Source of the DNA: a virus
Length of the DNA stretch: 64,000 nt
Strand: one strand, 5' to 3'
Virus record (IMG/VR): IMGVR_UViG_3300020147_000065
Span: 124,001 to 188,000 of that record
The stretch's first letter is position 1, and each line of letters starts with the position of its first letter. Positions 17,793 through 27,154 of this stretch are shown in pieces. Under the pieces are notes generated by a model. It was given only the letters and a program-made list of their open reading frames with translations, was not told where the DNA came from and ran no database searches. Made by a program: the position numbers and the translations under genes.

Positions 17793-18014
17793 TTATTCCC
17801 CAACGGGTTTTCCCCAGGAATTAACCAATGGACCGTCAGGACCAAGACGGAATACTGGTCGTTCTTTCTTGGGTGCAGCCTTCTTGGAGGCTTCCTTGGG
17901 GGCTACGTTCTTTTCTACTGCTTCGGCGGCTTTAGGAGCCTTTACACCGGTATCGCTCAGATCGGAACCGCCAACGCCCTCAGCGGTGTCAGCTTTCTTT
18001 GTTGCTTCTGCCAT
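17793..18014 (-). CDS. Small Lys/Ala-rich protein after major capsid
   Basis: A 73-residue, low-complexity protein. The middle (KAAEAVEKNVAPKEASKKAAPKKERP) is Ala/Lys-rich and resembles histone-like tails. The C-terminus is VFRLGPDGPLVNSWGKPVGE. It lies between two terminators, directly after the capsid gene. It may be a capsid-associated or DNA-condensing internal protein; no family was recognised. Confidence 0.65.
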   Translation of the reverse strand: MAEATKKADTAEGVGGSDLSDTGVKAPKAAEAVEKNVAPKEASKKAAPKKERPVFRLGPDGPLVNSWGKPVGE

Positions 18015-18035
18015 TTTATTTATTCTCCCTTCTAA

Positions 18036-18059
18036 GGGGGAGGCCCGAAGACCTCCCCC
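18036..18059 (-). terminator. Hairpin downstream of major capsid gene
   Basis: A perfect 8-bp GC stem (CCTCCCCC with GGGGGAGG) with an 8-nt loop lies 6 bp after the capsid stop codon. It lacks a long U-tract, so it may be a partial terminator or an mRNA 3'-end stabiliser that raises capsid expression above its neighbours. Confidence 0.7.
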
Positions 18060-18065
18060 GGTTAA

Positions 18066-19190
18066 TTAGAAGATGGTGTAGGAAGTGGGAGCTACATATT
18101 CTGTCGCAGCAGAATCAATGTAAAGAACCACAACCTTGTGACGCTGCCAAGGAGCAATTCCGTAGTAGCGGTCGAACACTTCCGCGTGTAGCGGATAGGT
18201 GCGATGCTCGTAACGAAGTCCGAGTTCAGCGTTGCGTCCACCGGGCATTACACGGTAAGCGAGAGGCTTGTCGCCAGGCTGACCGAGGTCGGCTACAACA
18301 AGATACTTCTGAGGTACCCAGCTACGAACGGTAACAAGAGCACCGTCGAAGTAACCGATGTTACGGTTGTACTGGTTCTCGAAGTCGAGAGTCTCGCCAA
18401 CAGCGTAAGCGCGGTTGGGGTCAACTACGTTGGCCTGAGGGAAAGCGTAGAAGCTACCGTCAGATGCGAAGTTGAAGAATGCCTGTACGAAGGCGTTCGA
18501 GATGAAGATACGGACACGTCCGCTTGTTCCATGCTCACGAAGGTTGGTTAGTGCAGAGCGTACAGCCGTGCGGTCCAACTCAGTCGCGTACATGTAGTGG
18601 TTGTGTGTATCAGGATCGAACAACGTGCCATCAATAGCAGCAGGAACGGGCTTGCCGTCGCCATTAAGGAAGGCGTAGATGGGGATAGAACGATAGTCTA
18701 CCATGTAGTCTTCGTAATCCTCATCGTTTGTGGGGTTGAAGATCGCGTTCATCAAAGTGGTGCGGAAGTCCGCAACGTCACCAAGAAGAATAGCGCGTAC
18801 TGTCAACTGGAACTTAGCCAGAGACATTTCTTCAAGCGCACGGGTTGTCCACTGGACAGCCGCTTCGGACTTCTCAAGAGGGAAGCCCATTGTGGTACCA
18901 GTACGAACCTTCGATACGAGCGGGTTCGAATACTCGTTACCACGGACCATGCGGATGCGGGGTACGCCACCGTACACGGCCTGATAGTCGGTTGTAACCT
19001 GGCAGAGTTCATCTACCATTTCTGCAACCAACGAGTTATGAATCTCAAGAACACGAGCTACTTCAGCGTAAGCCTCTTCTTCACCGAAATCGGCTACGGA
19101 GATTTCGCCGGTATTAACTCCACCGAAGTTAAGAACTGGGCTGGTGTCTCTAAGATCGTGTGTGCCTAATCCCATTAGTTCACTTGCCAT
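18066..19190 (-). CDS. Major capsid protein
   Basis: A 374-residue protein in the canonical place after scaffold and decoration genes. Features fit HK97-fold capsid proteins: a helical N-terminal part (EEEAYAEVARVLEIHNSLVAEMVDEL) that can act as a spine helix, a central beta domain, a loop with RVRIFISNAFVQAFFNF, and a C-terminal LRYEHRTYPLHAEVFDRYYGIAPW strand. It starts MASELMGLGTHD after an AGGAGTGA ribosome site. No protease gene was identified near it. Confidence 0.88.
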   Translation of the reverse strand: MASELMGLGTHDLRDTSPVLNFGGVNTGEISVADFGEEEAYAEVARVLEIHNSLVAEMVDELCQVTTDYQAVYGGVPRIRMVRGNEYSNPLVSKVRTGTTMGFPLEKSEAAVQWTTRALEEMSLAKFQLTVRAILLGDVADFRTTLMNAIFNPTNDEDYEDYMVDYRSIPIYAFLNGDGKPVPAAIDGTLFDPDTHNHYMYATELDRTAVRSALTNLREHGTSGRVRIFISNAFVQAFFNFASDGSFYAFPQANVVDPNRAYAVGETLDFENQYNRNIGYFDGALVTVRSWVPQKYLVVADLGQPGDKPLAYRVMPGGRNAELGLRYEHRTYPLHAEVFDRYYGIAPWQRHKVVVLYIDSAATEYVAPTSYTIF

Positions 19191-19232
19191 TTAAATATCA
19201 CTCCTATTGTGTTATTCTCAGCCAGAGACAAC

Positions 19233-19637
19233 TTATTTATCCCAGTTGGCCTCAAAGTGGATTTCTCCGCGAAGACCACCGTAAGCCACAGGCTTTCCGT
19301 TTGGTGTGTCGCTGAGAGCACCCGCTGTTACGGCGCTCAGGTAATACTTCTGTCCGGGTACAATGTCCTCGGAATAGGCGAACACAATGCTCTTATAAAG
19401 AGTTAAAGGTTTGCCAGGACGGTTGCGGTTAGCAGCAATACCATATACGGTTGTTGAGTTAGCTCCTCCACCGGCATAAAGTGCCTTGCGGAAGGTGCCA
19501 TCCGAATGCAGGTAGCAAAGGTCACCATAGTCAATTACTTCCGAGCCACCGATCACGCCATCAATCTGGTTCTCAGGCGTATTAGTCTGAGAAGCCAGGC
19601 TTGGAGAGAGGTCTGCTCGCTTTGTGATGTCAGCCAT
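19233..19637 (-). CDS. Capsid decoration (cement) protein candidate
   Basis: A 134-residue beta-rich protein (MADITKRADLSPSLASQ). The segment SEVIDYGDLCYLHSDGTFRKA and the later VPGQKYYLSAVTAGALSDTP resemble head decoration or DUF2190-type proteins, which are usually encoded just before the major capsid gene. AAGGAGTAACG precedes the ATG. Confidence 0.7.
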   Translation of the reverse strand: MADITKRADLSPSLASQTNTPENQIDGVIGGSEVIDYGDLCYLHSDGTFRKALYAGGGANSTTVYGIAANRNRPGKPLTLYKSIVFAYSEDIVPGQKYYLSAVTAGALSDTPNGKPVAYGGLRGEIHFEANWDK

Positions 19638-19653
19638 TTACGTTACTCCTTGT

Positions 19654-20334
19654 TTATCCGTACATACCAGACCTTACTAAAGAACGACGGATTTCGTCCT
19701 TACTTTTCGTATCTGGTGTGTTGCCCCCACCTTGTCTCGCATCTTGCGGATCAGGTGGTGAAGCAGGTGGTTTTGGATTAGTAGTACCACCAAGGTCTAC
19801 TAAACCTTTTGCCAATAAATAAGCAGACCATCGTTCCTGCGCAGACTTAGTCTCGCGCGTTCCGATGACTTGCTTGGCCTTTTCGGGCCAATTCTCAGTC
19901 AACGTATCAACGGTATCATTTTTCAGATCGTCGTTTGCTTTCTCGGCCTTTGTTCTGGCTTCCGTCTCGGCAGCCAGTTTGGTTTCGAGTGTTGCAGCAG
20001 TTGTCTGAGCTTTGGTGAGTTCTGTGAGTCGAGTTTCTGCAACCTTCTTCCAGTCACCTTTTGCGACCTCTGCTTCCTGCTTTGCAGCATCAGCAGCTTT
20101 CTCCGCATCAGTCTTCTCTTTAGCAAGAGTTCTTACTTCTTGACGAAGCTTCTTGTAAAGTACTGTTGGGTCTTTCTTCAGTTGCTCAAGGTCTTCAGGA
20201 GAAATTGCTTCCTCGTTCTCTTCAGTATTCTCACCTGCTGGATTTACAGGTTCCGATGCCTTGGCTCCTGGCTTCTCCGTCTCGGATGCAGGAGGCGTCT
20301 CGCCTCCGGTAGGAGTTACGTTCTCTTCAGCCAT
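19654..20334 (-). CDS. Scaffolding protein
   Basis: A protein of 226 residues from MAEENVTPTGGE; an upstream in-frame Met adds 15 residues but has no ribosome site. A Pro/Glu-rich acidic N-terminus is followed by a long Ala/Lys/Glu coiled coil (about residues 50-140, LKKDPTVLYKKLRQEVR through KAEKANDDLK). A short basic C-terminus (KSKDEIRRSLVRSGMYG) is typical of the capsid-binding end of scaffolds. Its place between portal and capsid genes supports the call. Confidence 0.85.
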   Translation of the reverse strand: MAEENVTPTGGETPPASETEKPGAKASEPVNPAGENTEENEEAISPEDLEQLKKDPTVLYKKLRQEVRTLAKEKTDAEKAADAAKQEAEVAKGDWKKVAETRLTELTKAQTTAATLETKLAAETEARTKAEKANDDLKNDTVDTLTENWPEKAKQVIGTRETKSAQERWSAYLLAKGLVDLGGTTNPKPPASPPDPQDARQGGGNTPDTKSKDEIRRSLVRSGMYG

Positions 20335-20449
20335 GTTGTTATCAATGCTCCTTATGTTCTGAAATGAATTCAGTATCATCTATTTGCAAACGGCACGTAA
20401 AATACCCGCGTTCCCACGAAAATCAAAATATACCATAAAAAATTGTAAT

Positions 20450-22186
20450 TTAGGTATTATTTGACCCTCCAGCGACCGATTGGGACGCTACTGAGCGACT
20501 AATTGATGTTCCGGGGCTATTTCCACCGGATGCTGGAGCGGTGCCTGAAGCACCGCGAACAGCCTTAGCTGCTTGTGATGTTTGTGGGGTTGCCGAAGCT
20601 CCAGAAGGTACAATATACTTCTGGGCAACAGCGGATAACGTCTCCGCTTCCTCCTTCATTTCTGCAAGTTTTCGCTTGCGTTCTTCTTCACGCAACGTCT
20701 CAATTTCAGTTAAATCTTCTTCACTATATCCTTCTTTTATAAGAACATATTTTAGAGGAATATCTGCTCTCATTGCCGCTGCATATGAAATATATTTTTC
20801 ACGATTTGTAATAGCCTGGTCATATTCGGTTAGTTCGATAACCGGACGAGGATTAATCGTAAAGTCGAGATCACCTTTTGCGTAGGAATCCATATTGAAC
20901 GATAAGAATTTCTTCTGTTGTTCATTTAGGACAGCCCAGCCAGTGCCCTGCGCACGTTCGTTGGCTCTCATTCCACCAATTGCTACAAGCATTCTAAAAA
21001 GAGAAATAGTAGCATGGTCGTAATTCTTTGAAGCCTGTCTAACAGCGTGAACCAAGTCACCGAGAGACTTACCAACTGCCGGCCCCGTGGTTTGCGATAA
21101 TGTTTTTAGATAAGCATATACAGTAATCTCAGGGTGATCGTCAAGGATTTCCTGCCATGTATCTTTTAATACACCTACTGTTTGAGCAATATCAAGGTTA
21201 CCATCTAATTTATGAACTGAACCGTTTTCCGATGCTACTAAAAGAAACATGTCTTCGAGTAGGATAGGGCTGCCATCCAATTCAGAAGTAGGAGGGTTAA
21301 CGGTGCCCATGCCAGCAAGCAGGTTAGGAGATACGGATTGCTTGCGAAGATACATGCGCAAGCGAGTATAATCTGAGTTATATTCCTCGATTTTTCTCCA
21401 GTCTCTAATTGCAGGTTTTCCGGGAAGGAGATGAACACCAGGATCATTGTGTTTGCACCACACTAATGGACAAAAACCATAAGGGTTTTCATAGACAGGT
21501 GGAAGACCTTCATATCCGTAAGGATCGTCATTACGGAAAGTACGAATTTCTGTCTTAGTAACTTGCTTTTTCTTTGTGTAATATTCCTGTTTATCAGGGT
21601 CCCAAACTTCGATTACCTTCTCATACTCGATTACGTTTCCACGCGGGTCGAACTTAACGTCGGTAATTTGTTCCGGGCGAAGAACAGTCGGATATACCTG
21701 ACCACGGGTGAGGTCATCTGTGGCTTCTACGGGACCGTCTCCAAGAGAAGCACAATAGGTGATCCAGGTTGTTATATTACTTTCCCAGTTACCCCACTGC
21801 CAGATTTGACCAATAGCCCGACGTAGTTCGTCGGGCGTTTTGTCACTTAGAGGAATAGCAAGAGGAATATTATTGGCTACAGGATAGCCTGTGCTTGATA
21901 GATAGCCAGGATAGATATGAGATGCGTAAAACGAAACTACTCGTGAGAAAGGATTTTTAACACAGATAGTTTTTGGATGTAAGTCACGCTGCTTGAGATA
22001 AGGCCCCCACTTCTTGTTATCAACAAAAATGGTATTATCCAAAGCATTCTGCATCACATAATACTGAAACAGACGCTTTTCGTAAGTGCTGTTTGCAGGG
22101 TTGATATTTTCAAAGTTGTACCAGCGCGACTTGTATGAACCAAACAACTCGCTACCCATTCTGGCCACTCTACCTAATAGACTCAT
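20450..22186 (-). CDS. Portal protein
   Basis: A 578-residue protein overlapping the terminase stop by ATGA. Portal features include ICVKNPFSRVVSFYASHIYPGYLS near residue 75, a central beta part with VEVWDPDKQEYYTKK, NPYGFCPLVWCKHNDPG, and a long helical stem near residues 360-430. The C-terminal helix (LTEIETLREEERKRKLAEMKEE) and the Ser/Gly/Ala-rich tail also fit. It forms the dodecameric DNA gate where the terminase docks. Confidence 0.92.
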   Translation of the reverse strand: MSLLGRVARMGSELFGSYKSRWYNFENINPANSTYEKRLFQYYVMQNALDNTIFVDNKKWGPYLKQRDLHPKTICVKNPFSRVVSFYASHIYPGYLSSTGYPVANNIPLAIPLSDKTPDELRRAIGQIWQWGNWESNITTWITYCASLGDGPVEATDDLTRGQVYPTVLRPEQITDVKFDPRGNVIEYEKVIEVWDPDKQEYYTKKKQVTKTEIRTFRNDDPYGYEGLPPVYENPYGFCPLVWCKHNDPGVHLLPGKPAIRDWRKIEEYNSDYTRLRMYLRKQSVSPNLLAGMGTVNPPTSELDGSPILLEDMFLLVASENGSVHKLDGNLDIAQTVGVLKDTWQEILDDHPEITVYAYLKTLSQTTGPAVGKSLGDLVHAVRQASKNYDHATISLFRMLVAIGGMRANERAQGTGWAVLNEQQKKFLSFNMDSYAKGDLDFTINPRPVIELTEYDQAITNREKYISYAAAMRADIPLKYVLIKEGYSEEDLTEIETLREEERKRKLAEMKEEAETLSAVAQKYIVPSGASATPQTSQAAKAVRGASGTAPASGGNSPGTSISRSVASQSVAGGSNNT

Positions 22187-24855
22187 CTTCTATAGCCTCC
22201 ACCGAAGTGTCGTTGCATATAATCTGCGGTTGCAGATGTGATTATAGTTTTACCGGACCTCACTTCGGCTTCTGCCATTGCCAGATTAAATGCGTCCGCA
22301 TCGTCAGGAGATTCTTTCAGACGCTTTTTCATGAGGTCTTTCTTCTCTACTTCCCGACGGGTTTCTTTGATACCAGGACGCAAAATATATTTGGCGGCTT
22401 TTAGCTGACGGCCTAAAATAGCCCAGGATTCTCCACCTTCGCATTCTTCTATGCGTGAAATGTCAATTCCGGCCTTTAAATCACGATCTGTAGAATCTAC
22501 ATTATTAGCTTTATCAGCCGAGATAAACCAAAGTTCACTACGACGATTAGGATAACGATCCTTATTGTAAGCCTGTGCAGAAGAGTCTACTCCGACGAAA
22601 TTAAAGTTTCCTTTGTGAGTATATACAGCGTTGTTACCTGTAATATCAATCATGATGGGAACTGTTTCAGCAGTCATTCCCGCATGATCTCTTCCCCACA
22701 CTCCGGCCAAAACCTTTAATCGGTCAGCCGTCATAATTTCATCCCAACCGTGATGTCGCTCATGCCAGAGAACAGTCTTCCCTCTGCGAACAACGATGGC
22801 CGTTTTGTCGGCACCACGTCCAGCAGGGTCACAACCGATTTGAACAGGTTCGTCAATGTCTTCCGGTTGCTGTTCTTTACAGGCTTCCCACATGGCCTCA
22901 GACCACAGGGTATTATCAGAGCCGGACGGCCAACGACCAAGAACACGAGGTTCGAAGTCACTGGCAGCCCGTGGTCGGTAATAATATCTTTCCCATGACT
23001 CAGGCAACTCATATTGTTTACCAAAGTAGGTAATAATACGAGGTGGCCATTCAAAGTCACCAAGTTTGGCTGCGTCAGAGGAAATTATTAAACAGTTTTC
23101 CACTATACGGTCATTCACCCATTGAAGGTTCATGTCAATTCCAGGAAAAGGAATTCTTGATGGATCACTGTCGAATAAAAGGTCGGCAAGCACGTTAGGA
23201 TGGTTTAAGGCAGAAAGCCTGATAACCGTCCATGTTTTATTGTTTTCCGATTCCCAGTAAGCTCTCGATGAGATGTCTACAGGGTTAAGAAGACAAAGCC
23301 ACTTCGCGTTGGGGCGAATTAACATACCACGGGCGTCTTCCCAGAAGTCAGCCATGATACCGTCCGCCTCATCGAAGATAAGCATCAGGTTTTCAGATTT
23401 ACGACCACGGAAACCAGCACCGGTAGCAGCCACTAAACCTTCGGCATAATGCGTAACGCTACTCTGCATACGAGAAGCCGAGGGTTTTAAATCCCACATG
23501 CTTTCAGGAAGACGATAACGATGGTTGCGAACTTCTTTCCAGATGATGTCATCAACTGACTTCTCTGTTGGAGCAGTGGTAATCGTAATAGATTCCGCGA
23601 AAGCATCGTAATGCCAGTTGGTCAGTGCCCCGGCGAGATAGCTATTATGCTCATATAAAGAAGTAAGATAGCTTTCAGGACCAGGAACACAGATAGCAAC
23701 TGTTCGCTGTTTTCCCTGCGGTACGATCTCGGATACTTTCTCCCAGTATGTTCCGGGAGGTGCGTCTTTTAATCGCCAGTCAAGACGATTATCGGGATTA
23801 CCTTCTGCAAGAAACTCATTATCTTCGAATACACGAACGTAGTCTTCGATATTGAGTACACGAGCAACCCAGAAATCCTCGCCGTCCTTTTTGTAGACCT
23901 TGCAGGAAATACCGAACTTTAGTAGAGCAAATGCGAGATCACGGATCAATTCTTCAGAACGATGATAGAATTTAACCTTAGCTTCAACATTGTTCTTAAC
24001 AACGAGGGTATTGCAACTAAGCAGGGTCTTGATGAATAGACGTAGCTGGTCTTTCTTTAAAGTGAAGATGGCTTCAGGAATACGACGCTGTTTAAATGAT
24101 TCTGTAATCAGATACTTATTGAAAAGATGCAGGATTGGCCCGGCACCGACAATCTTCATGCGGCTTTGTGTCTGATCATAGAAAAGATCACCAATTTTAC
24201 CATCAAGAAGACCGACAAGTTGTGCGAACTGTCTCTCGCCTTTTTTAATAAGAACGACTTCTTTATCACGAATGAAACAGGATGTAAGCAGATGTGCCAA
24301 AAGTTTGACCTCATCTTCCTCAATTTCATCCTGCCCAAAGGCGGGAAATTCACGAGTTACTGCAACCAGATCACCTGTGGATATGCAACCCACGGATGTC
24401 CATCCGTTCACTGTAGTCTTGAACTGTTTTCCTGTCTTTACATTCTTAGCGGTCCATAGCGGATGCTTATTGTTGACGATAACACGGCGACCGGACTCGG
24501 TGATTACTTCATAAACGTCTTCATATTCGTTCCATTCGGCTGTTGCTTCAACTTCACGAATTCCGTCAGGTGTAGAGGTTAACGTTTTAAATGTTTTCCC
24601 CACAACCTGTTTGGCCTTTACTTTACGGCCATCCGAAAGGTAAACCCAGTCGGATTCTGCTTTACATTTACCAGATGAGTGGCAAGAAAGCACCATGACT
24701 CGTTTATTCTCGATTAGAGCGCGAGTAATCGCCTCTTGGTCGGGAGTAATACGAGTTCTTAGTTGGTCATTAATATATGCAATTGGGTCATCCGCGTATT
24801 CAGGAAATCGAGCCGTCTTCGAGGGCTGAGTGAGAGTTCTCACTATGTCCCCCAT
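22183..24855 (-). CDS. terL: Terminase large subunit containing an intein
   Basis: The packaging motor. Removing the intein (23644-24666) restores the Walker A loop CHSSGKS followed by YLAGALTNWHYDAF. Walker B is LMLIFDEADG, and the nuclease domain starts VQIGCDPAGRGADKTAIVV. The extein is about 549 residues from the chosen start MGDIVRTLTQ. Other in-frame starts are the ATG at 24930 and a GTG at 24843 preceded by GGGGAC. The gene overlaps the small terminase candidate upstream and the portal downstream. Packaging needs splicing, because the intein separates GK from the S of the ATP-binding loop. Confidence 0.95.
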   Translation of the reverse strand: MGDIVRTLTQPSKTARFPEYADDPIAYINDQLRTRITPDQEAITRALIENKRVMVLSCHSSGKCKAESDWVYLSDGRKVKAKQVVGKTFKTLTSTPDGIREVEATAEWNEYEDVYEVITESGRRVIVNNKHPLWTAKNVKTGKQFKTTVNGWTSVGCISTGDLVAVTREFPAFGQDEIEEDEVKLLAHLLTSCFIRDKEVVLIKKGERQFAQLVGLLDGKIGDLFYDQTQSRMKIVGAGPILHLFNKYLITESFKQRRIPEAIFTLKKDQLRLFIKTLLSCNTLVVKNNVEAKVKFYHRSEELIRDLAFALLKFGISCKVYKKDGEDFWVARVLNIEDYVRVFEDNEFLAEGNPDNRLDWRLKDAPPGTYWEKVSEIVPQGKQRTVAICVPGPESYLTSLYEHNSYLAGALTNWHYDAFAESITITTAPTEKSVDDIIWKEVRNHRYRLPESMWDLKPSASRMQSSVTHYAEGLVAATGAGFRGRKSENLMLIFDEADGIMADFWEDARGMLIRPNAKWLCLLNPVDISSRAYWESENNKTWTVIRLSALNHPNVLADLLFDSDPSRIPFPGIDMNLQWVNDRIVENCLIISSDAAKLGDFEWPPRIITYFGKQYELPESWERYYYRPRAASDFEPRVLGRWPSGSDNTLWSEAMWEACKEQQPEDIDEPVQIGCDPAGRGADKTAIVVRRGKTVLWHERHHGWDEIMTADRLKVLAGVWGRDHAGMTAETVPIMIDITGNNAVYTHKGNFNFVGVDSSAQAYNKDRYPNRRSELWFISADKANNVDSTDRDLKAGIDISRIEECEGGESWAILGRQLKAAKYILRPGIKETRREVEKKDLMKKRLKESPDDADAFNLAMAEAEVRSGKTIITSATADYMQRHFGGGYRR
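23644..24666 (-). other. Intein in the TerL Walker A motif, endonuclease motifs degraded
   Basis: A 341-residue insertion from Cys (CKAESDWVYLSDGRKVKA, block A) to Asn (TSLYEHN), with Ser as the first downstream extein residue. Block B is ESGRRVIVNNKHPLW. The central region aligns in position with LAGLIDADG helices but reads LLAHLLTSCFI and LFIKTLLSCNT, so both catalytic Asp residues are gone. The splicing residues (Cys1, the block B His, terminal His-Asn, +1 Ser) are intact. Confidence 0.92.
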
Positions 24856-25558
24856 CAAGGACTCTTGAAGCTTTCGTTGCGGTTTCCACGAGAATTCTTG
24901 TGGCAAGGTCTTTATCCTCCAAACGATCAAAAACTACTCCTCGCAACTCGCCCATTACGCGGTTGATGAGGATTTTCACATCAGCGGCTCGCATCATCTG
25001 ATCCAATTGGATATTACGTTTATGCTGAGCCTCTACAAGGTCTTTCTTAGTGCGGATCATACCTTTAATTTCGTCCATCAGGGCGAAATCACGTCCCGCA
25101 CTTTCGATGATGCCACCCATTTGGGCAAAAAGGGCGTTGAATTTGTTCCAGTCCTTTTGATTGGCAGCATCTACACATTTTTCATAATGCTTTAAAATTC
25201 TGGCAATGGCTCCGCCACCTTCGCCGTCACCATATTCGAATTTACTACATAACTCATCAATTAGAGCCTGTGTAAGAGCAATTTCAGGCATGAGTTCGAG
25301 AAGCAGAGGATCATTGGCGGCTTCCTGCATCTTCGGGCCTAATCTTGTTTTCTTTAATGATTCAATGTAACGTCCATCCACGTATGTACCACTCTCCGCT
25401 CCAGATTTACTTCTTCCACCGTGGAAATAGCAAACCTTTTTACCTTTCATAGCCACGGCACCACAGGGCACAAGTTCTTCAGCTTTATCCTTGCGTCTCT
25501 TGTGACCCTGACACCTGGGAATCCATTTGTTTATGTCCCTTCCCTTCGGGTTCGGCAT
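24800..25558 (-). CDS. terS: Terminase small subunit candidate (HGG zinc motif)
   Basis: A 252-residue protein immediately upstream of TerL. The N-terminus carries CQGHKRRK, PCGAVAMKGKKVCYFHGG and SGTYVDGRY, the C...C...C-x-x-HGG pattern seen in many phage terminase-neighbour DNA-binding proteins. The rest is helical with a long central helix (MRTKKDLVEAQHKRNIQLD region). GGAGG precedes the ATG. Assignment is from the motif and synteny. Confidence 0.65.
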   Translation of the reverse strand: MPNPKGRDINKWIPRCQGHKRRKDKAEELVPCGAVAMKGKKVCYFHGGRSKSGAESGTYVDGRYIESLKKTRLGPKMQEAANDPLLLELMPEIALTQALIDELCSKFEYGDGEGGGAIARILKHYEKCVDAANQKDWNKFNALFAQMGGIIESAGRDFALMDEIKGMIRTKKDLVEAQHKRNIQLDQMMRAADVKILINRVMGELRGVVFDRLEDKDLATRILVETATKASRVLDGGHSENSHSALEDGSIS

Positions 25559-25814
25559 TTTGCAACCTCCGAGTCATTTTAGCCTGGAAACTACCAAGAA
25601 TCTTTTTCTGTACATTCTTGTCAGGAACATGCTCATGCACAGAAGCCACAAGGTCTTGTGTGATGTTACGAACAAGTAGGTGTAATGGCAAAATGGCCCC
25701 GGTAGGAACCGGGGTCTTTTGCTCTGCAATCAGCTTGGGTTTCTTTGCTTCCTCAGCCGCGACTCTATCTGCTTCTGCCCTGACGTGGGCAGGTAAAACT
25801 AATCTTCCACTCAT
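25485..25814 (-). CDS. Hypothetical protein between ParB-like gene and terminase
   Basis: A 109-residue basic, helical protein (MSGRLVLPAHVRAEADRVAAEE). Its 3' end overlaps the next gene by 74 bp and its ATG overlaps the previous stop (TAATG), so it is firmly part of the late operon. No family was recognised. Confidence 0.7.
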   Translation of the reverse strand: MSGRLVLPAHVRAEADRVAAEEAKKPKLIAEQKTPVPTGAILPLHLLVRNITQDLVASVHEHVPDKNVQKKILGSFQAKMTRRLQNAEPEGKGHKQMDSQVSGSQETQG

Positions 25815-26470
25815 TATCTTCGTCCTTTTCCGTCGTACTTCATAACGTCATAACCTTCACCTTTAAGATATTCGAATAAACCTTCCTGGCTTTCCTTATC
25901 TTTTAGTTCGACTACGACATAGAAATTATTATCACTCTGATAATCTCCGCTACCAGTATCGCCGTCACCGGCTCCCTGTCCCTGATAACCGTCCCCGCCA
26001 TCATTCTCACGAGATTTGGCGAGTCCTTCAAGCATGGATTGACTAAAGATACCATCGAGACGAACACCCTTGTTTATCTCGATCTTCTGAATGCTCTCAG
26101 CATCGAAGACGGCACCTTTTGCAGCGGCATTATCGAAGGAAGCCATGCGGTACTGCTCGGCTTCCGTGAGGTCTTTTCTCTTGTGGACGATGATTACATC
26201 GCCCTCAGTTTCGATTTCGATCACATCTTTATAGCCAAGCTCTTTGGCTTGTTCTATAGTATTGTGACCAGCCACGAGGACATCTCTTCCCTTTTCGTCT
26301 TCAGCCGACAAAATGGGCCGACCGAACTTTAACTCATCGAGGGAGTCCTTGACTTTCTTTTTATTTTTCGCGCTATGTTTGACCGGGTTAATTTCCGCAG
26401 GAGCGTAATCTTCTACAGATTTCTTGCGAATCTTAACGTCGTCAATTTTAACGATTGCATTGTCAGCCAT
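25814..26470 (-). CDS. ParB-like nuclease-domain protein
   Basis: A 218-residue protein. Residues about 20-125 match the ParB N-terminal fold: PAEINPVKHSAKNKKKVKDS, then RPILSAEDEKGRDVLVAGHN, AKELGYKDVIEIE, and a C-terminal EAEQYRMASFDNAAAKG. In phages such domains are found in methylation-linked, segregation and terminase-associated proteins. The Gly/Asp-rich linker (GGDGYQGQGAGDGDTGSG) is followed by a small C-terminal domain with FYVVVELKDKESQEGLFEYL. Confidence 0.75.
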   Translation of the reverse strand: MADNAIVKIDDVKIRKKSVEDYAPAEINPVKHSAKNKKKVKDSLDELKFGRPILSAEDEKGRDVLVAGHNTIEQAKELGYKDVIEIETEGDVIIVHKRKDLTEAEQYRMASFDNAAAKGAVFDAESIQKIEINKGVRLDGIFSQSMLEGLAKSRENDGGDGYQGQGAGDGDTGSGDYQSDNNFYVVVELKDKESQEGLFEYLKGEGYDVMKYDGKGRR

Positions 26471-26472
26471 AA

Positions 26473-26937
26473 TTAGAGATACATGTTGTCCATGAGTTCA
26501 TAACGCTTTGGTCTTCCGGTGGGAAATGGTGAAGCGTTGCTTGCTGAAGTCATGCGAACAGGTTCATGCTCCTTACCTTGCAACTTGCGTAGTGCTTTGG
26601 TGGTCTTAATTTCAATCTTGTCAGCAAAAGGTTTCCAAATGCCAACGTAGGCTCCTGCCGCAAATGTGCAAAGAGTTACACCGGTACCAACCCAGTTGGT
26701 AACATCAAGTTTCCCGGCAGCACCAAGAAAAATAGCGGCTGTCACGAAGTGGAAAGCCGCGAACATTCCAATACGTGCCTTGGTAGGCCAGTTTGGTTGT
26801 TGTATGAATGCAATGATGTTGGGGGAGAGAAACGTGAAGACGGTGACGGCAACCTGCCACGGGTTTAGGTCCGGCAGGGTTACTGCACCTGGTTGACCGA
26901 CGGCATTAACGAAGGCCAGAATAGTAAACAAATCCAT
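26473..26937 (-). CDS. Membrane protein, holin-like position
   Basis: A 154-residue protein with three to four hydrophobic segments (about residues 28-46, 57-75, 83-103) and a basic cytoplasmic tail (KPFADKIEIKTTKALRKLQ). It is first in the minus-strand structural operon, and AGGAGAACT precedes its ATG. Size and topology fit a holin, but no lysin gene is visible nearby and no family motif was recognised. Confidence 0.6.
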   Translation of the reverse strand: MDLFTILAFVNAVGQPGAVTLPDLNPWQVAVTVFTFLSPNIIAFIQQPNWPTKARIGMFAAFHFVTAAIFLGAAGKLDVTNWVGTGVTLCTFAAGAYVGIWKPFADKIEIKTTKALRKLQGKEHEPVRMTSASNASPFPTGRPKRYELMDNMYL

Positions 26938-27108
26938 AGTTCTCCTGGTGATGCCTGAGGACGTTTGGCTACAGAACTATGTTTTATTAACTGTTCCGGT
27001 CAAACGCAAAGGATTATGAAAGCTCAGACACGCACATTAACAGCTTATTTAATCTCTTGCTGCCATGAAGTAAGAACGCTGAGATCAACTCAGGTTTCTT
27101 TTTACTTG

Positions 27109-27136
27109 ACTTTTTAGTAAAATTTTGCTATAATTC
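27109..27136 (+). promoter_or_regulatory. Sigma-70-like promoter of the 27-29 kb operon, with CCCCGTGG at the start site
   Basis: TTGACT and TATAAT are separated by 17 bp. A CCCCGTGG motif begins 1 bp after the -10, so it overlaps the transcription start. This is an ideal place for a repressor to block initiation. The first gene then has a GGAGAG ribosome site. Confidence 0.8.
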
Positions 27137-27154
27137 CCCGTGGAGAGCCAAATA

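Noticed and set aside
20380-20449. Separate promoter for the capsid genes between portal and scaffold
   Set aside because: The gap is A/T-rich, but no -35/-10 pair at 16-18 bp spacing was found.
26938-27108. Late promoter for the structural operon (TTGACC near 27002 on the minus strand)
   Set aside because: The element 17 bp downstream (ATAGTT) is a poor -10; a late promoter is expected here but I cannot place it.
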